Positions 1-8,561 of a DNA stretch of 53,162 nt are shown piece after piece (the stretch's first letter is position 1; every line of letters begins with the position of its first letter). The DNA lies in the NCBI GenBank assembly GCA_002842695.1, contig PHDT01000024.1:1-53162 (forward strand), read 5' to 3'. The DNA comes from Bacteroidetes bacterium HGW-Bacteroidetes-10. GTDB taxonomy: Bacteria; Bacteroidota; Bacteroidia; Bacteroidales; UBA932. The notes beneath the pieces were generated by a model. It had not been told where the DNA came from. It saw only the letters and a program-made list of their open reading frames with translations, and did not search any database. The translations under genes were made by a program, and so were the position numbers.

Positions 1-514
1 TAGATCTTGCGACTTCAATATATTTGCTTGAAAGGGTTAAATATGAAAGCCTTTCCATTGCTACCTCCTCGGCATGACAAGGCCCGCTGATGACTCCAAT
101 CCTGCTGAATGGCACAGAGTGCGTTATATTAAAATACTCTGCAATTGAAATATTCTCAACAGGCACCATTCCCTTGATAGCAGTTATTATAAACTTATCT
201 TCAAGTGTGCGGTTTATGTTTTCTGCTACATTCATAAAATATGCAGAAGGAATTGCAAATACGAGTACATCTGCCGAATCAATGACTTCGTTAATATCGC
301 TTGTGAAGTCTATCCTTGCAGGATCAAACTCAACAGCCTGAAGGTAATATGGATTATGACCTCTCTTTATAATACTTTCAATAACGACTTCGTCTCTGAT
401 GAACCATGATATGCGGGGCTGATGGTTTAACAGCAATTTTGCAAGTGCTGTTGCCCAGCTTCCACCTCCTACCATGGCATAACGAAGGTTCTCTCTTTCC
501 AGAAACTTTTTCAT
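1..514 (-). CDS. gpsA: NAD(P)H-dependent glycerol-3-phosphate dehydrogenase, 3' part outside window
   Basis: Cytosolic enzyme that reduces dihydroxyacetone phosphate to sn-glycerol 3-phosphate for phospholipid synthesis. I translated the minus strand from the ATG at 514. The N-terminus carries the Rossmann dinucleotide motif AMVGGGSWATAL, followed by VFAIPSAY, AIKGM and the family signature SGPCHAEEVA. About 171 residues are inside the window; the usual length is about 330, so the substrate-binding C-terminal half lies to the left. The start is supported by the match to the family N-terminus and by a TATATTTG box at 519-526, only four bases before the start codon, which suggests a leaderless mRNA. 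The gene is divergent from mqnC. The assignment is firm; only the end is missing. Confidence 0.93.
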   Translation of the reverse strand, partial: MKKFLERENLRYAMVGGGSWATALAKLLLNHQPRISWFIRDEVVIESIIKRGHNPYYLQAVEFDPARIDFTSDINEVIDSADVLVFAIPSAYFMNVAENINRTLEDKFIITAIKGMVPVENISIAEYFNITHSVPFSRIGVISGPCHAEEVAMERLSYLTLSSKYIEVARS

Positions 515-518
515 GATA

Positions 519-526
519 CAAATATA
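519..526 (-). promoter_or_regulatory. Bacteroidota -7 box of gpsA
   Basis: TATATTTG on the minus strand fits the TAnnTTTG consensus. It ends four bases before the gpsA ATG, so transcription would begin at or beside the start codon. Confidence 0.55.
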
Positions 527-557
527 CCTATTTTGCCTCACTCTCGGATAATTCTTT

Positions 558-565
558 TATTTTTG
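558..565 (+). promoter_or_regulatory. Bacteroidota -7 box of mqnC
   Basis: TATTTTTG fits TAnnTTTG. It lies two bases before the ATG at 568 and 26 before the ATG at 592, so it either drives a leaderless message from 568 or gives a leader of about 23 bases to 592. Confidence 0.45.
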
Positions 566-591
566 CAATGGACCGAATATTTATCAACAAA

Positions 592-1677
592 ATGAATTTA
601 AACACATTATATACAAAAGTATTAAACCTGGAGTCACTCTCATCTGAAGAAGGTGCCTTTCTGTACAGGAATGCCCCACCATCAGAACTGTTCGAAACAG
701 CACAGAGAGTCAGGTTTATTCATGTACCAGAAACAAAGGTAAGCTGGCAAATTGACAGAAACATCAATTATACCAATGTCTGTATTTCCGGCTGTCTTTT
801 TTGCAATTTTCACTGTACAGTATCTCAGAAAGATAAATCATACACAACCAGTACAGAGGAATACAGAATAAAGATTGCAGAACTAAGATCACTCGGGGGT
901 GACCAGATATTGCTGCAGGGTGGATTACACCCCGGTTATGATATTACTTTTTACGAGAATCTTTTTACAGAGATCAAGTCCATTGACCCTGAAATCAAGC
1001 TGAATGCACTGGGGCCTCCCGAAGTAGCCCACATTGCAAGAATTAGCAAAATAACAATTGAGGAGACTCTGCACAGGCTTGTAAGAGCCGGACTTACAAC
1101 TTTGCCTGGAGCCGGCGCCGAAATTCTTTCAGACAGGGTCAGAAAAATCATTTCCCCTGCGAAGCCAAATACTCAAAAATGGTGTGAAGTAATGAGAGCA
1201 GCTCATAAAATGGGTCTGAGCACAACTGCCACAATGGTTTACGGACATATTGAAACTATTGAGGAGAGAATGGAACATCTTGTAACAATCAGGGAGATAC
1301 AGAGAGACAAACCCTCAGATGCCCCCGGTTTTAGAGCTTTCATAAGCTGGCCAATGCAGATGGAGGGAACAAAACTGTCGCAAATCTATTCAGGAAAAGA
1401 TATTACGCCCGTTGAGCACCTTAAAATGGTTGCAATGAGCAGGATTATGCTCAACAATATACCTCACATACAGGCTTCATGGCTTACTGTGGGAGAAGCA
1501 ACAGGACAGATGGCGCTGCATTGCGGAGCAGACGATATGGGTTCAATCATGATTGAAGAAAATGTAGTTTCCTCTGCAGGTGCTAATTACAGAATGGGGA
1601 GTGAAGAGATGCAAAGGAGAATCAAAGAGGCCGGATTCGAACCATGGCTCAGAGGACAAGACTATTTGCCCCGCTAA
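592..1677 (+). CDS. mqnC: cyclic dehypoxanthinyl futalosine synthase (radical SAM, menaquinone synthesis)
   Basis: Radical SAM enzyme of the futalosine route to menaquinone; it converts dehypoxanthine futalosine to its cyclic form. The CxxxCxxC cluster motif is CISGCLFC (C64, C68, C71 counted from 592), and the motifs LLQGGLHP, ALGPPEV and LPGAGAE are typical of the MqnC/MqnE/CofH group. The length of 361 residues is normal. I prefer the ATG at 592 because MNLNTLYTKVL aligns with the usual family N-terminus; an in-frame ATG at 568 adds eight residues and would suit a leaderless mRNA. The stop codon interlocks with that of rnhA on the other strand (CTAA). MqnE is the main alternative, but length and context favour MqnC. 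The UbiD-type decarboxylase at 27549 supports the pathway. Confidence 0.85.
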   Translation: MNLNTLYTKVLNLESLSSEEGAFLYRNAPPSELFETAQRVRFIHVPETKVSWQIDRNINYTNVCISGCLFCNFHCTVSQKDKSYTTSTEEYRIKIAELRSLGGDQILLQGGLHPGYDITFYENLFTEIKSIDPEIKLNALGPPEVAHIARISKITIEETLHRLVRAGLTTLPGAGAEILSDRVRKIISPAKPNTQKWCEVMRAAHKMGLSTTATMVYGHIETIEERMEHLVTIREIQRDKPSDAPGFRAFISWPMQMEGTKLSQIYSGKDITPVEHLKMVAMSRIMLNNIPHIQASWLTVGEATGQMALHCGADDMGSIMIEENVVSSAGANYRMGSEEMQRRIKEAGFEPWLRGQDYLPR

Positions 1678-2141
1678 AGAACAGGAGTCTGTACCTCCTG
1701 TTCATAACCCGAATCTTTAATTAAATTCTGTCCCAGTGCCGCCTCTACGGCGAGAGCATCGCAGCGTTCATTCTCAGGGTGTCCGGCATGTCCCTTAATC
1801 CATACGAATTTTACCTTATGGATTCGGTAAATTTTAAGAAACCGTATCCATAAATCGGGATTTTTCTTTTTGGCAAAGAGCTTTTTCTCCCAGCCGAATA
1901 CCCAGCCTTTGTTTACTGCGTCACATACATATGAAGAATCTGAATAGACTGTAACCAGTGAGCCCGGGCGCTTTAAAGCCTCAAGTCCCACAATAACAGC
2001 CAGCAATTCCATTCTGTTGTTTGTAGTAAGTAAAAAACCAGCCGAGATCTCTTTTCTGTGAGACCCGCTTTTTAGAACTACACCATAACCTCCGGGTCCG
2101 GGGTTACCCCTTGACGACCCATCAGTAAATAATTCAATCAT
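1674..2141 (-). CDS. rnhA: ribonuclease HI
   Basis: Cleaves the RNA strand of RNA-DNA hybrids (R-loops, Okazaki primers). From the ATG at 2141 the product has 155 residues, the family's normal size. The four acidic active-site residues are visible: D7 in FTDGSS, E45 in NRMELLA, D68 in YSDSS and D128 in ERCDAL; the catalytic-loop histidine region is KGHAGH (H118, H121). An upstream in-frame ATG at 2168 would add nine residues without homology, so I reject it. The start lies eight bases inside the end of pdxA, so the two are probably translationally coupled. The gene is convergent with mqnC, their stop codons overlapping by two bases. Confidence 0.93.
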   Translation of the reverse strand: MIELFTDGSSRGNPGPGGYGVVLKSGSHRKEISAGFLLTTNNRMELLAVIVGLEALKRPGSLVTVYSDSSYVCDAVNKGWVFGWEKKLFAKKKNPDLWIRFLKIYRIHKVKFVWIKGHAGHPENERCDALAVEAALGQNLIKDSGYEQEVQTPVL

Positions 2142-3198
2142 TGTTGTTCCTTGAGGTTGGAATCTCAACCCTGAGAGGGTTTATTCTAAGCAGATCATAC
2201 TCCTTTCTTTTGCGGAAAATATCAACTGCCATAAATATGGCGCTTAGCATTGAAGAGTGGCTAGCCTTATTCTTACCGGCAATATCAAAAGCCGTTCCAT
2301 GGTCAGGAGATGTCCTCACTACCGGAAGACCGGCTGTATAATTAACACCCTCTTCAAATGAGAGCGATTTAAACGGAATAAGTCCCTGGTCATGATACAT
2401 GGCCAGAATTGCATCAAATTTCTTGTATACAGGTGAAGAGAAGAATCCGTCAGGAGAATACGGGCCAAATACAAGCTCGTCTGCCTCTTTCAGCTCTTTG
2501 ATTGCAGGCTTGATAATATCCTCTTCCTCATGTCCCATAAGTCCTTCTTCACCGCAATGAGGGTTAAGAGAAAGAACGGCAACCTTTGGATGTTCAATTC
2601 CAAAATCCTTTTTAAGTGAATCAATCATAATCCTGCACTTTTTCTCAATCAGCTCCTTGGTAATTTTTCCGGGAACATCTTTAAGAGGCAGGTGATTTGT
2701 TACCAGACCAACTTTGAGATCTGATGAAACCATAAACATAAGAGAATCCGGAGAGTTAAACTCCTTTGCCAGATATTCTGTGTGACCGCTGAAGTGAAAA
2801 CCGTCGCGGTTCATTGATGCTTTATTGAATGGAGCTGTAACAAGCACGTCAATTTCTCCGCTTCTTAGATGCTCTACTGCTTTTTCAAGTGACTGATATG
2901 CTCCCTTTGCACTCTCGGGGGTAGACTTACCCGGCTCGGCAACCACTGTATCAGGCACACAATTGATAATATTAATTCTTTTATGGTGAATCTCAGATGG
3001 ATTTGCAATCACATTTGTAACCATTCCCTCTGTTTCGTGAACCTGCTTTTTGTAAAACCCAAAAAGTTTTGAAGAGCCGTAGATAACCGGAGTGCAAATT
3101 TCAATTACCCGACTGTCTGTGAGTGCTTTCACTATTACTTCATAAGAGATGCCATTGCTGTCTCCCTGGGTTATCCCAACCACTATTTTATTGCCCAT
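2134..3198 (-). CDS. pdxA: 4-hydroxythreonine-4-phosphate dehydrogenase
   Basis: NAD-dependent step of the DXP-dependent route to pyridoxal 5'-phosphate: it oxidises 4-phosphohydroxy-L-threonine, and the product decarboxylates before PdxJ uses it. The product has 354 residues, the usual length. Family motifs are visible: GITQGDSNGI at the N-terminus, the metal-binding histidine in SGHTEYLA, the second metal site in MYHDQGLIPFK, and SPDHGTAFDIAG near the C-terminus. It precedes rnhA with an eight-base overlap. No PdxJ lies in the window. Some PdxA relatives (PdxA2 type) act on four-carbon sugar-acid phosphates, but no sugar-acid genes are next to this one, so the vitamin B6 role is preferred. 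Confidence 0.92.
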   Translation of the reverse strand: MGNKIVVGITQGDSNGISYEVIVKALTDSRVIEICTPVIYGSSKLFGFYKKQVHETEGMVTNVIANPSEIHHKRINIINCVPDTVVAEPGKSTPESAKGAYQSLEKAVEHLRSGEIDVLVTAPFNKASMNRDGFHFSGHTEYLAKEFNSPDSLMFMVSSDLKVGLVTNHLPLKDVPGKITKELIEKKCRIMIDSLKKDFGIEHPKVAVLSLNPHCGEEGLMGHEEEDIIKPAIKELKEADELVFGPYSPDGFFSSPVYKKFDAILAMYHDQGLIPFKSLSFEEGVNYTAGLPVVRTSPDHGTAFDIAGKNKASHSSMLSAIFMAVDIFRKRKEYDLLRINPLRVEIPTSRNNND

Positions 3199-3250
3199 GT
3201 TTAATGCTTCAAGAAATTTTGTGCAAGATACAAAAATCTGAGAAGATTGT

Positions 3251-3258
3251 TAACTTTG
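3251..3258 (+). promoter_or_regulatory. Bacteroidota -7 box of recG
   Basis: TAACTTTG, a perfect TAnnTTTG match, ends four bases before the recG ATG at 3263. The predicted transcription start falls on or next to the start codon. Confidence 0.6.
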
Positions 3259-3262
3259 TGAT

Positions 3263-5371
3263 ATGCCTGGCATATTGGAAAGTGAGATAAAATTTCTTCC
3301 CGGAGTGGGCCCTAAAAGAGCTGCACTTCTTGAAAAGGAGCTTAACATAAAAAGCTTCCGGGATATGCTTTACCTCTTCCCATTCAGGTATGTAGACAGA
3401 TCCCGAATATACACAATTAGCGAAGTGGAGGCTACAATGAGCTTCATTCAGCTAAGGGGTAAGATTACAAGAATAAACCTTATTGGCGACAAAGGCCCTG
3501 CCAGACGGCTTGTGGCTACCTTTGCAGACCCCACGGGAGTCATTGACCTTGTCTTTTTTCAGGGGGTCAAATGGATGAAAGATAAGCTTAAGCTTAATAC
3601 TGAATACATTGTATTTGGTAAGCCTGCTGTTTTCAACCAAAGTCTCAACATGGTCCATCCAGAAGTTGACTCTGTTACAGAGGAGAATCCATTTTATATT
3701 GGCAACATGATTGGTGTCTACTCCTCCACCGAAAGAATAAGAAACAGCGGCATTGGCAATAAGCAATTTGCAAGATTTCAGGCAACTCTCCTGCGTCAGT
3801 GCCTTGATGTAATTCAGGAGTCGCTTCCAGCTGAAGTTATTGAGAAAAAGAGACTTGTCTCTCTCCGCGATGCACTTCAGAACATCCATTTTCCGTCAGA
3901 TATGAAGAGTCTTGCTGCAGCACAGCTAAGGCTAAAATTTGAGGAGTTGTTTTTCCTGCAGCTCTCCCTTCTGAGACAAAAAAGTTATCGTCAGCGTACT
4001 GCAAAAGGAATTGTGATGCCTAAGGTAGGCAGCTATTTCAATAAATGCTTCGAAAATATTCCGTTTGAACTTACTAATGCACAAAAAAGAGTAATAAGAG
4101 AGATCAGGAGTGATTTTACATCCGGAAAACAGATGAACAGGCTGTTGCAGGGAGATGTGGGGAGCGGTAAAACAATGGTTGCAATTTTATGTGCGGTACT
4201 CGCAGCCGACAATGGTTACCAGTCTTGCATAATGGCGCCAACTGAAGTTCTGGCCAACCAGCACTTTGTTGGTGTAAAAAAAATAATTGAAGGTTCCGGC
4301 ATCAATACGGCACTTCTTACAGGCAGTACTAAAGCAAAGGAGAGAAGAGCTATTGCAGATGGGCTGATGAACGGATCAATTCATATTCTGTTTGGCACAC
4401 ATGCGCTCATTGAAGATGCAGTACAGTTTGCAAACCTTGGGTTTGCCGTGATTGACGAGCAGCACAGGTTTGGAGTTGAACAGCGCTCCAAGCTGTGGAG
4501 CAAAAACGAGTTAATGATGCCGCATGTTCTGGTTATGACTGCAACTCCAATCCCAAGAACACTGGCAATGACTCTTTACGGAGACCTTGATGTATCAGTA
4601 ATTGACGAGCTTCCTCCTGGCAGAAAAGCTATTCAGACAATACATGGTACTGAGTCGCAGAGAAGGCGCATATATGCTTTCATGAAAGATGAAATTAAAG
4701 CCGGGAGACAAATATTTGTAGTCTATCCTCTTATTAAAGAGAGTGAAAAGATGGATTATAAAAACCTTCAGGAGGGCTACGAACACATGATTGTAGAGTT
4801 CCCCGCACCAGAATATGTAACAGCCGTTGTACACGGGCAGCAGAAAAACGAGAACAAAGCGTACGATATGGAGCTTTTTGCATCAGGCAAAGCGAACATT
4901 TTGGTATCTACATCGGTTATAGAGGTGGGCGTGGATGTCCCTAATGCATCTGTTATGATGATTGAGAGTGCAGAGAGATTTGGTCTCTCCCAGCTTCACC
5001 AGCTGAGAGGACGTGTAGGCAGGGGAAGTGATAACTCATATTGCATACTTATGACCGGACACAAGCTCACTAAAGAGTCAAAGCAGAGAATTGACCTGAT
5101 GTGTTCAACCCAGGACGGATTTGAGCTGGCAGAAGCAGATATGAGAATGAGGGGGCCCGGCGATATTGAAGGAACTCAGCAGAGTGGACTTCCAATGGAT
5201 CTTCATATATCAGATCTTGCCAAAGACAGTCAAATTCTTGAAGAGGCCAGAAACATGGCAATGTTGGTTCTCGAAAATGACCCTTTACTGGAAAAAAGTG
5301 AGAATTTCCTTTTGAAAACGGGACTTTCAAGACTAAGAAGAGAGGTAAAGGATTTCTCGCAGATAAGCTGA
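3263..5371 (+). CDS. recG: ATP-dependent DNA helicase RecG
   Basis: Branch-migration helicase that reverses stalled forks and processes Holliday junctions and R-loops. The product has 702 residues, normal for the family. The N-terminal wedge/OB region begins with FLPGVGPKRAALL. Superfamily 2 helicase motifs follow in order: GDVGSGKT (about residue 296), DEQHRFG (about 398), TATPIPRT, and QLRGRVGRG (about 581), then the C-terminal RecG region (EADMRMRGPGDIEGT). The start is fixed by homology and by a -7 box immediately upstream. It heads a run recG-nfo-msrBA with gaps of 24 and 11 bases, which groups DNA repair with protein oxidation repair. The assignment is certain. Confidence 0.97.
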   Translation: MPGILESEIKFLPGVGPKRAALLEKELNIKSFRDMLYLFPFRYVDRSRIYTISEVEATMSFIQLRGKITRINLIGDKGPARRLVATFADPTGVIDLVFFQGVKWMKDKLKLNTEYIVFGKPAVFNQSLNMVHPEVDSVTEENPFYIGNMIGVYSSTERIRNSGIGNKQFARFQATLLRQCLDVIQESLPAEVIEKKRLVSLRDALQNIHFPSDMKSLAAAQLRLKFEELFFLQLSLLRQKSYRQRTAKGIVMPKVGSYFNKCFENIPFELTNAQKRVIREIRSDFTSGKQMNRLLQGDVGSGKTMVAILCAVLAADNGYQSCIMAPTEVLANQHFVGVKKIIEGSGINTALLTGSTKAKERRAIADGLMNGSIHILFGTHALIEDAVQFANLGFAVIDEQHRFGVEQRSKLWSKNELMMPHVLVMTATPIPRTLAMTLYGDLDVSVIDELPPGRKAIQTIHGTESQRRRIYAFMKDEIKAGRQIFVVYPLIKESEKMDYKNLQEGYEHMIVEFPAPEYVTAVVHGQQKNENKAYDMELFASGKANILVSTSVIEVGVDVPNASVMMIESAERFGLSQLHQLRGRVGRGSDNSYCILMTGHKLTKESKQRIDLMCSTQDGFELAEADMRMRGPGDIEGTQQSGLPMDLHISDLAKDSQILEEARNMAMLVLENDPLLEKSENFLLKTGLSRLRREVKDFSQIS

Positions 5372-5395
5372 AATATTTGTAACAAACAGACAACA

Positions 5396-6241
5396 ATGAA
5401 ATACATAGGAGCACACGTAAGCAGTTCGGGTGGTGTTGAAAACGCACCCCTCAATGCAAAAAACATAGGAGCAACAGCGTTTGCTCTCTTTACAAAAAAT
5501 CAAAGGCAGTGGGTCGCGGCTCCCCTTTCAGACAAAAGCATTGAACTCTTTAAAGAGAGATGCCGTGAATTTGGATATCTGCCCCATCAGATTTTACCAC
5601 ACGATAGTTACCTGATCAATCTGGGTCATCCGGAATCTGAAGGACTGGAAAAATCAAGGGCAGCATTTCTTGACGAAATGCAGAGATGCGAACAGCTGGG
5701 AATTGACAGACTAAACTTTCATCCGGGAAGTCATCTGGGAAAGATATCAATAAGTGAAAGTCTTTCAAGAGTTGCAGAATCCATTAACATTACCCTTGAA
5801 AAGACAAGGGGTGTAATTGCTGTAATTGAGAATACTGCCGGACAGGGAAGCAATCTTGGCCACACTTTTGAACAGATTGCAGAAATAATCCATCAGGTTG
5901 AAGACAAGTCCAGAGTAGGAGTATGCGTTGACACATGCCACTCATTTGCTGCTGGATATGACTTATCAAACGAAAAGGGGTTTAATGAAGCTTTCGCTCA
6001 TTTTGGCAATACAATTGGCTTCCAGTACCTTAAAGGGATGCACCTGAATGATGCAAAAAAAGGGCTTAACTCAAGGGTAGACAGACATGATTCAATTGGT
6101 AAGGGAACACTTGGAGAAGAGACATTTAAACTACTTATGAAAGATCCAAGATTTGACAATATTCCATTAATTCTTGAGACCCCAGACGAGGAGATCTGGA
6201 GCAGAGAAATCGCACAGTTAAAGGAATGGGGCTCTTTGTAA
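5396..6241 (+). CDS. nfo: endonuclease IV (AP endonuclease)
   Basis: Zn-dependent apurinic/apyrimidinic endonuclease that cuts 5' to abasic sites in base-excision repair. The product has 281 residues, the typical length, and starts with the family signature [11 protein letters not shown]. Further motifs contain metal ligands of the TIM barrel: [40 protein letters not shown] and the terminal ILETPD. It lies 24 bases after recG and 11 bases before msrBA with no hairpin between, so it is likely cotranscribed with them. No alternative function is plausible. Confidence 0.97.
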   Translation: MKYIGAHVSSSGGVENAPLNAKNIGATAFALFTKNQRQWVAAPLSDKSIELFKERCREFGYLPHQILPHDSYLINLGHPESEGLEKSRAAFLDEMQRCEQLGIDRLNFHPGSHLGKISISESLSRVAESINITLEKTRGVIAVIENTAGQGSNLGHTFEQIAEIIHQVEDKSRVGVCVDTCHSFAAGYDLSNEKGFNEAFAHFGNTIGFQYLKGMHLNDAKKGLNSRVDRHDSIGKGTLGEETFKLLMKDPRFDNIPLILETPDEEIWSREIAQLKEWGSL

Positions 6242-6252
6242 CACAATAAGCC

Positions 6253-7149
6253 ATGAAACATTTATTCGTATTAATAATTTTAGTAATTTTCTCAAATACA
6301 ATGGATTCACAGAACATGCGACCGTTAACGGAGCAGGAGAAAAGAGTTATTCTTGAGAAGGGAACTGAAGCGCCGTTCACAGGAAAATTTTACAAACACG
6401 AAGAAAAAGGGACTTACATATGCAGACAATGCGGAAACCCTTTATATAATTCAACATCAAAGTTCGATGCAGGTTGCGGATGGCCCAGCTTTGACGAAGA
6501 GATTCCTGGAGCCGTAACAAGAAAACGCGATGCAGACGGAATGCGCACAGAGATAGTTTGTTCTAAATGCGGAGGACATCTTGGACATGTATTTATCGGT
6601 GAAAAATTTACCGCAAAAAATACCCGTCATTGTGTAAATTCAATCTCCATGGAATTTATTCCACAGAAAAAAGAGAGTGCAATATTTGCCGGAGGTTGTT
6701 TCTGGGGCGTGGAACATCTTCTCAGACAACTTCCAGGTGTTATTTCTGTTGAAAGCGGTTACACAGGAGGATTAATATCTAATCCTACATACGAGGAGGT
6801 TTGCAGCGGCACCTCAGGCCATGCAGAAGCTGTTGAGGTTATTTACGATGCTTCAAGAATAAGCTACGAAAAACTCACAAAATACTTCTTTGAAATACAC
6901 GACCCAACTCAGGTTAACCGCCAGGGACCGGACATTGGTACTCAGTATCGCTCAGAAATTTTCTATACCACTCCGGAACAGAAAATCATAGCACAGGCTC
7001 TTGTTGAAAAGCTCAGGGCAAAAGGTTTTAAAGTAGCTACCACCATAACAAAGGCCGGAAAATTTTATCCTGCCGAAAAGTATCACCAGGACTATTATCT
7101 GAGAAAAGGAACTCAGCCATACTGCCACTCATACACAAAAAGGTTCTAG
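6253..7149 (+). CDS. msrBA: secreted bifunctional methionine sulfoxide reductase, MsrB-MsrA fusion
   Basis: Repairs oxidised methionine: MsrB reduces the R and MsrA the S sulfoxide. The order here is MsrB first (about residues 22-136), then MsrA (about 140-298). MsrB shows the zinc cysteines C57/C60 (CRQC) and C103/C106 (CSKC) and the catalytic C127 in RHCVNS. MsrA shows GCFWG with catalytic C149, SGYTGG, and a C-terminal CHSYT that could hold a resolving cysteine. The first ~20 residues are hydrophobic and end in MDSQ, which looks like a Bacteroidota signal peptide, so the enzyme probably works in the periplasm. It follows nfo by 11 bases in the recG-nfo run. Most MsrA/B fusions in other phyla have MsrA first. 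Confidence 0.94.
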   Translation: MKHLFVLIILVIFSNTMDSQNMRPLTEQEKRVILEKGTEAPFTGKFYKHEEKGTYICRQCGNPLYNSTSKFDAGCGWPSFDEEIPGAVTRKRDADGMRTEIVCSKCGGHLGHVFIGEKFTAKNTRHCVNSISMEFIPQKKESAIFAGGCFWGVEHLLRQLPGVISVESGYTGGLISNPTYEEVCSGTSGHAEAVEVIYDASRISYEKLTKYFFEIHDPTQVNRQGPDIGTQYRSEIFYTTPEQKIIAQALVEKLRAKGFKVATTITKAGKFYPAEKYHQDYYLRKGTQPYCHSYTKRF

Positions 7150-7168
7150 CTTAGTCGCCGTTAATTTT

Positions 7169-7176
7169 TAACTTTG
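7169..7176 (+). promoter_or_regulatory. Bacteroidota -7 box of the MATE gene
   Basis: TAACTTTG, a perfect consensus match 17 bases before the MATE start codon. It separates this gene from the recG-nfo-msrBA run. Confidence 0.6.
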
Positions 7177-7193
7177 CGCTCAAATTTCGGCGA

Positions 7194-8561
7194 ATGAAGG
7201 ATCTCACACAGGGCAAAGAGGGAAGACAGATTATCCTTTTTGCGATTCCCATGCTTATTGGAAACATATTTCAGCAATTGTACAATATTGTTGACAGTAT
7301 TGTTGTAGGTAAGTTTGTGGGCTCTGTTGCCCTGGCGGCAGTTGGTGCCTCTTTCCCGATATTGTTTACCCTCTCTGCCCTTGTTGCAGGTATTACAATT
7401 GGTGGATCTGTGCTCATTTCTCAATATTTTGGGGCAAAAAATTACCATAAAGTAAAGATAACATCAGACACTCTGCAGATCTTTCTGATGATAAGTTCAC
7501 TCTTGTTGTCTGTGGTATTTTTTATTTTCAGCAGACCGCTTTTTCGTATGCTTGCCATACCTGAAGAGGTTTTGCCTGATGCCGTAAGATATTTTGACAT
7601 AGTAATTATCAGCACTACCCTGCCCTCTTTTATGTTGTTCGGAATCTCAGCAATAATGCGAGGTGTTGGTAATTCGCTCACTCCTATCTATTTTACTGTT
7701 GGATCGATTATTATGAACACAATTTTAGATATTGTGTTTGTTCTGGGATTTGGCTGGGGAGTCGAGGGCGCAGCATGGGCAACCGGTATTTCGTCAGTAG
7801 CTGCATGGCTTGCATTATGGTATCATCTCAACAAGAATGAAGAGAATATTATCAGATTCAATCTTAACTACAAAAAATGGGAATTTGACTGGGAAAATTT
7901 CAAACTCTCCCTGAGAATAGGACTTCCATCCGGTGTTCAGCAGACACTTGTTGGGCTGGGCAGCATGGCTCTTCTTTCAATAGTTTCACCTTTTGGAGTT
8001 GCAACTCTGGCAGCCTATACAGCTGCTGGAAGAGTAGACATGTTTGTTTCAATGCCTGCAATGAATCTTGCAGCTGCTTTATCCTCATTTGTAGGTCAGA
8101 ATCTTGGCGCGGGAAGGTTTGACAGGATAAGAAACGGGCTCTGGGCAACTCTTAAGTATTCAACTGCTATCTGTATTGCACTCTCACTGGTTGTGGTATT
8201 CTTTGGAGAGGATATTATGCATCTCTTTGTTGAGGCAAATTCTCCTCACTACAATGAAATAATCAGGATTGGAAAAGAGTATCTGCTGATAGTTACCTCT
8301 TTTTACATAGTATTTTCCACAATGTTTGTGGTAAACGGAGTTACGCGCGGAGCAGGAGCCACATTCGTTCCAATGCTCATAACAACACTCAGTTTGTGGA
8401 TAATAAGAATCCCCCTCGCCTGGGTCCTTTCGGACATGTTCGGAGAGAGGGGTATCTGGTGGTCAATTCCTGCCGGCTGGTTAATTGGCTGCTTTGGTGC
8501 AATTCTCTACTACAACTCAGGGTTGTGGAAAAAGCACCGTGTTAAAACTGCTCTTAGTTAG
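7194..8561 (+). CDS. MATE family multidrug/toxin exporter
   Basis: Inner-membrane cation-coupled antiporter of the MATE family (MepA/NorM-like), exporting organic cations, drugs or metabolites; the substrate cannot be told from sequence. The product has 455 residues with about twelve hydrophobic segments. The N-terminus, MKDLTQGKEGRQIILFAIPM, is the usual start of the family (each half begins with a similar 'PM/P' helix), and QLYNIVDSIVVGKFVG matches the first-repeat signature. It has its own -7 box 17 bases upstream. Its last eight bases overlap the end of glnS on the opposite strand, leaving no room for an intergenic terminator. Confidence 0.9.
   Translation: MKDLTQGKEGRQIILFAIPMLIGNIFQQLYNIVDSIVVGKFVGSVALAAVGASFPILFTLSALVAGITIGGSVLISQYFGAKNYHKVKITSDTLQIFLMISSLLLSVVFFIFSRPLFRMLAIPEEVLPDAVRYFDIVIISTTLPSFMLFGISAIMRGVGNSLTPIYFTVGSIIMNTILDIVFVLGFGWGVEGAAWATGISSVAAWLALWYHLNKNEENIIRFNLNYKKWEFDWENFKLSLRIGLPSGVQQTLVGLGSMALLSIVSPFGVATLAAYTAAGRVDMFVSMPAMNLAAALSSFVGQNLGAGRFDRIRNGLWATLKYSTAICIALSLVVVFFGEDIMHLFVEANSPHYNEIIRIGKEYLLIVTSFYIVFSTMFVVNGVTRGAGATFVPMLITTLSLWIIRIPLAWVLSDMFGERGIWWSIPAGWLIGCFGAILYYNSGLWKKHRVKTALS

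Noticed and set aside
951-1151. Antisense reading frames over real genes (many, for example here over mqnC)
   Set aside because: They have no homology, promoter or start context, and the opposite strand holds a confident gene.
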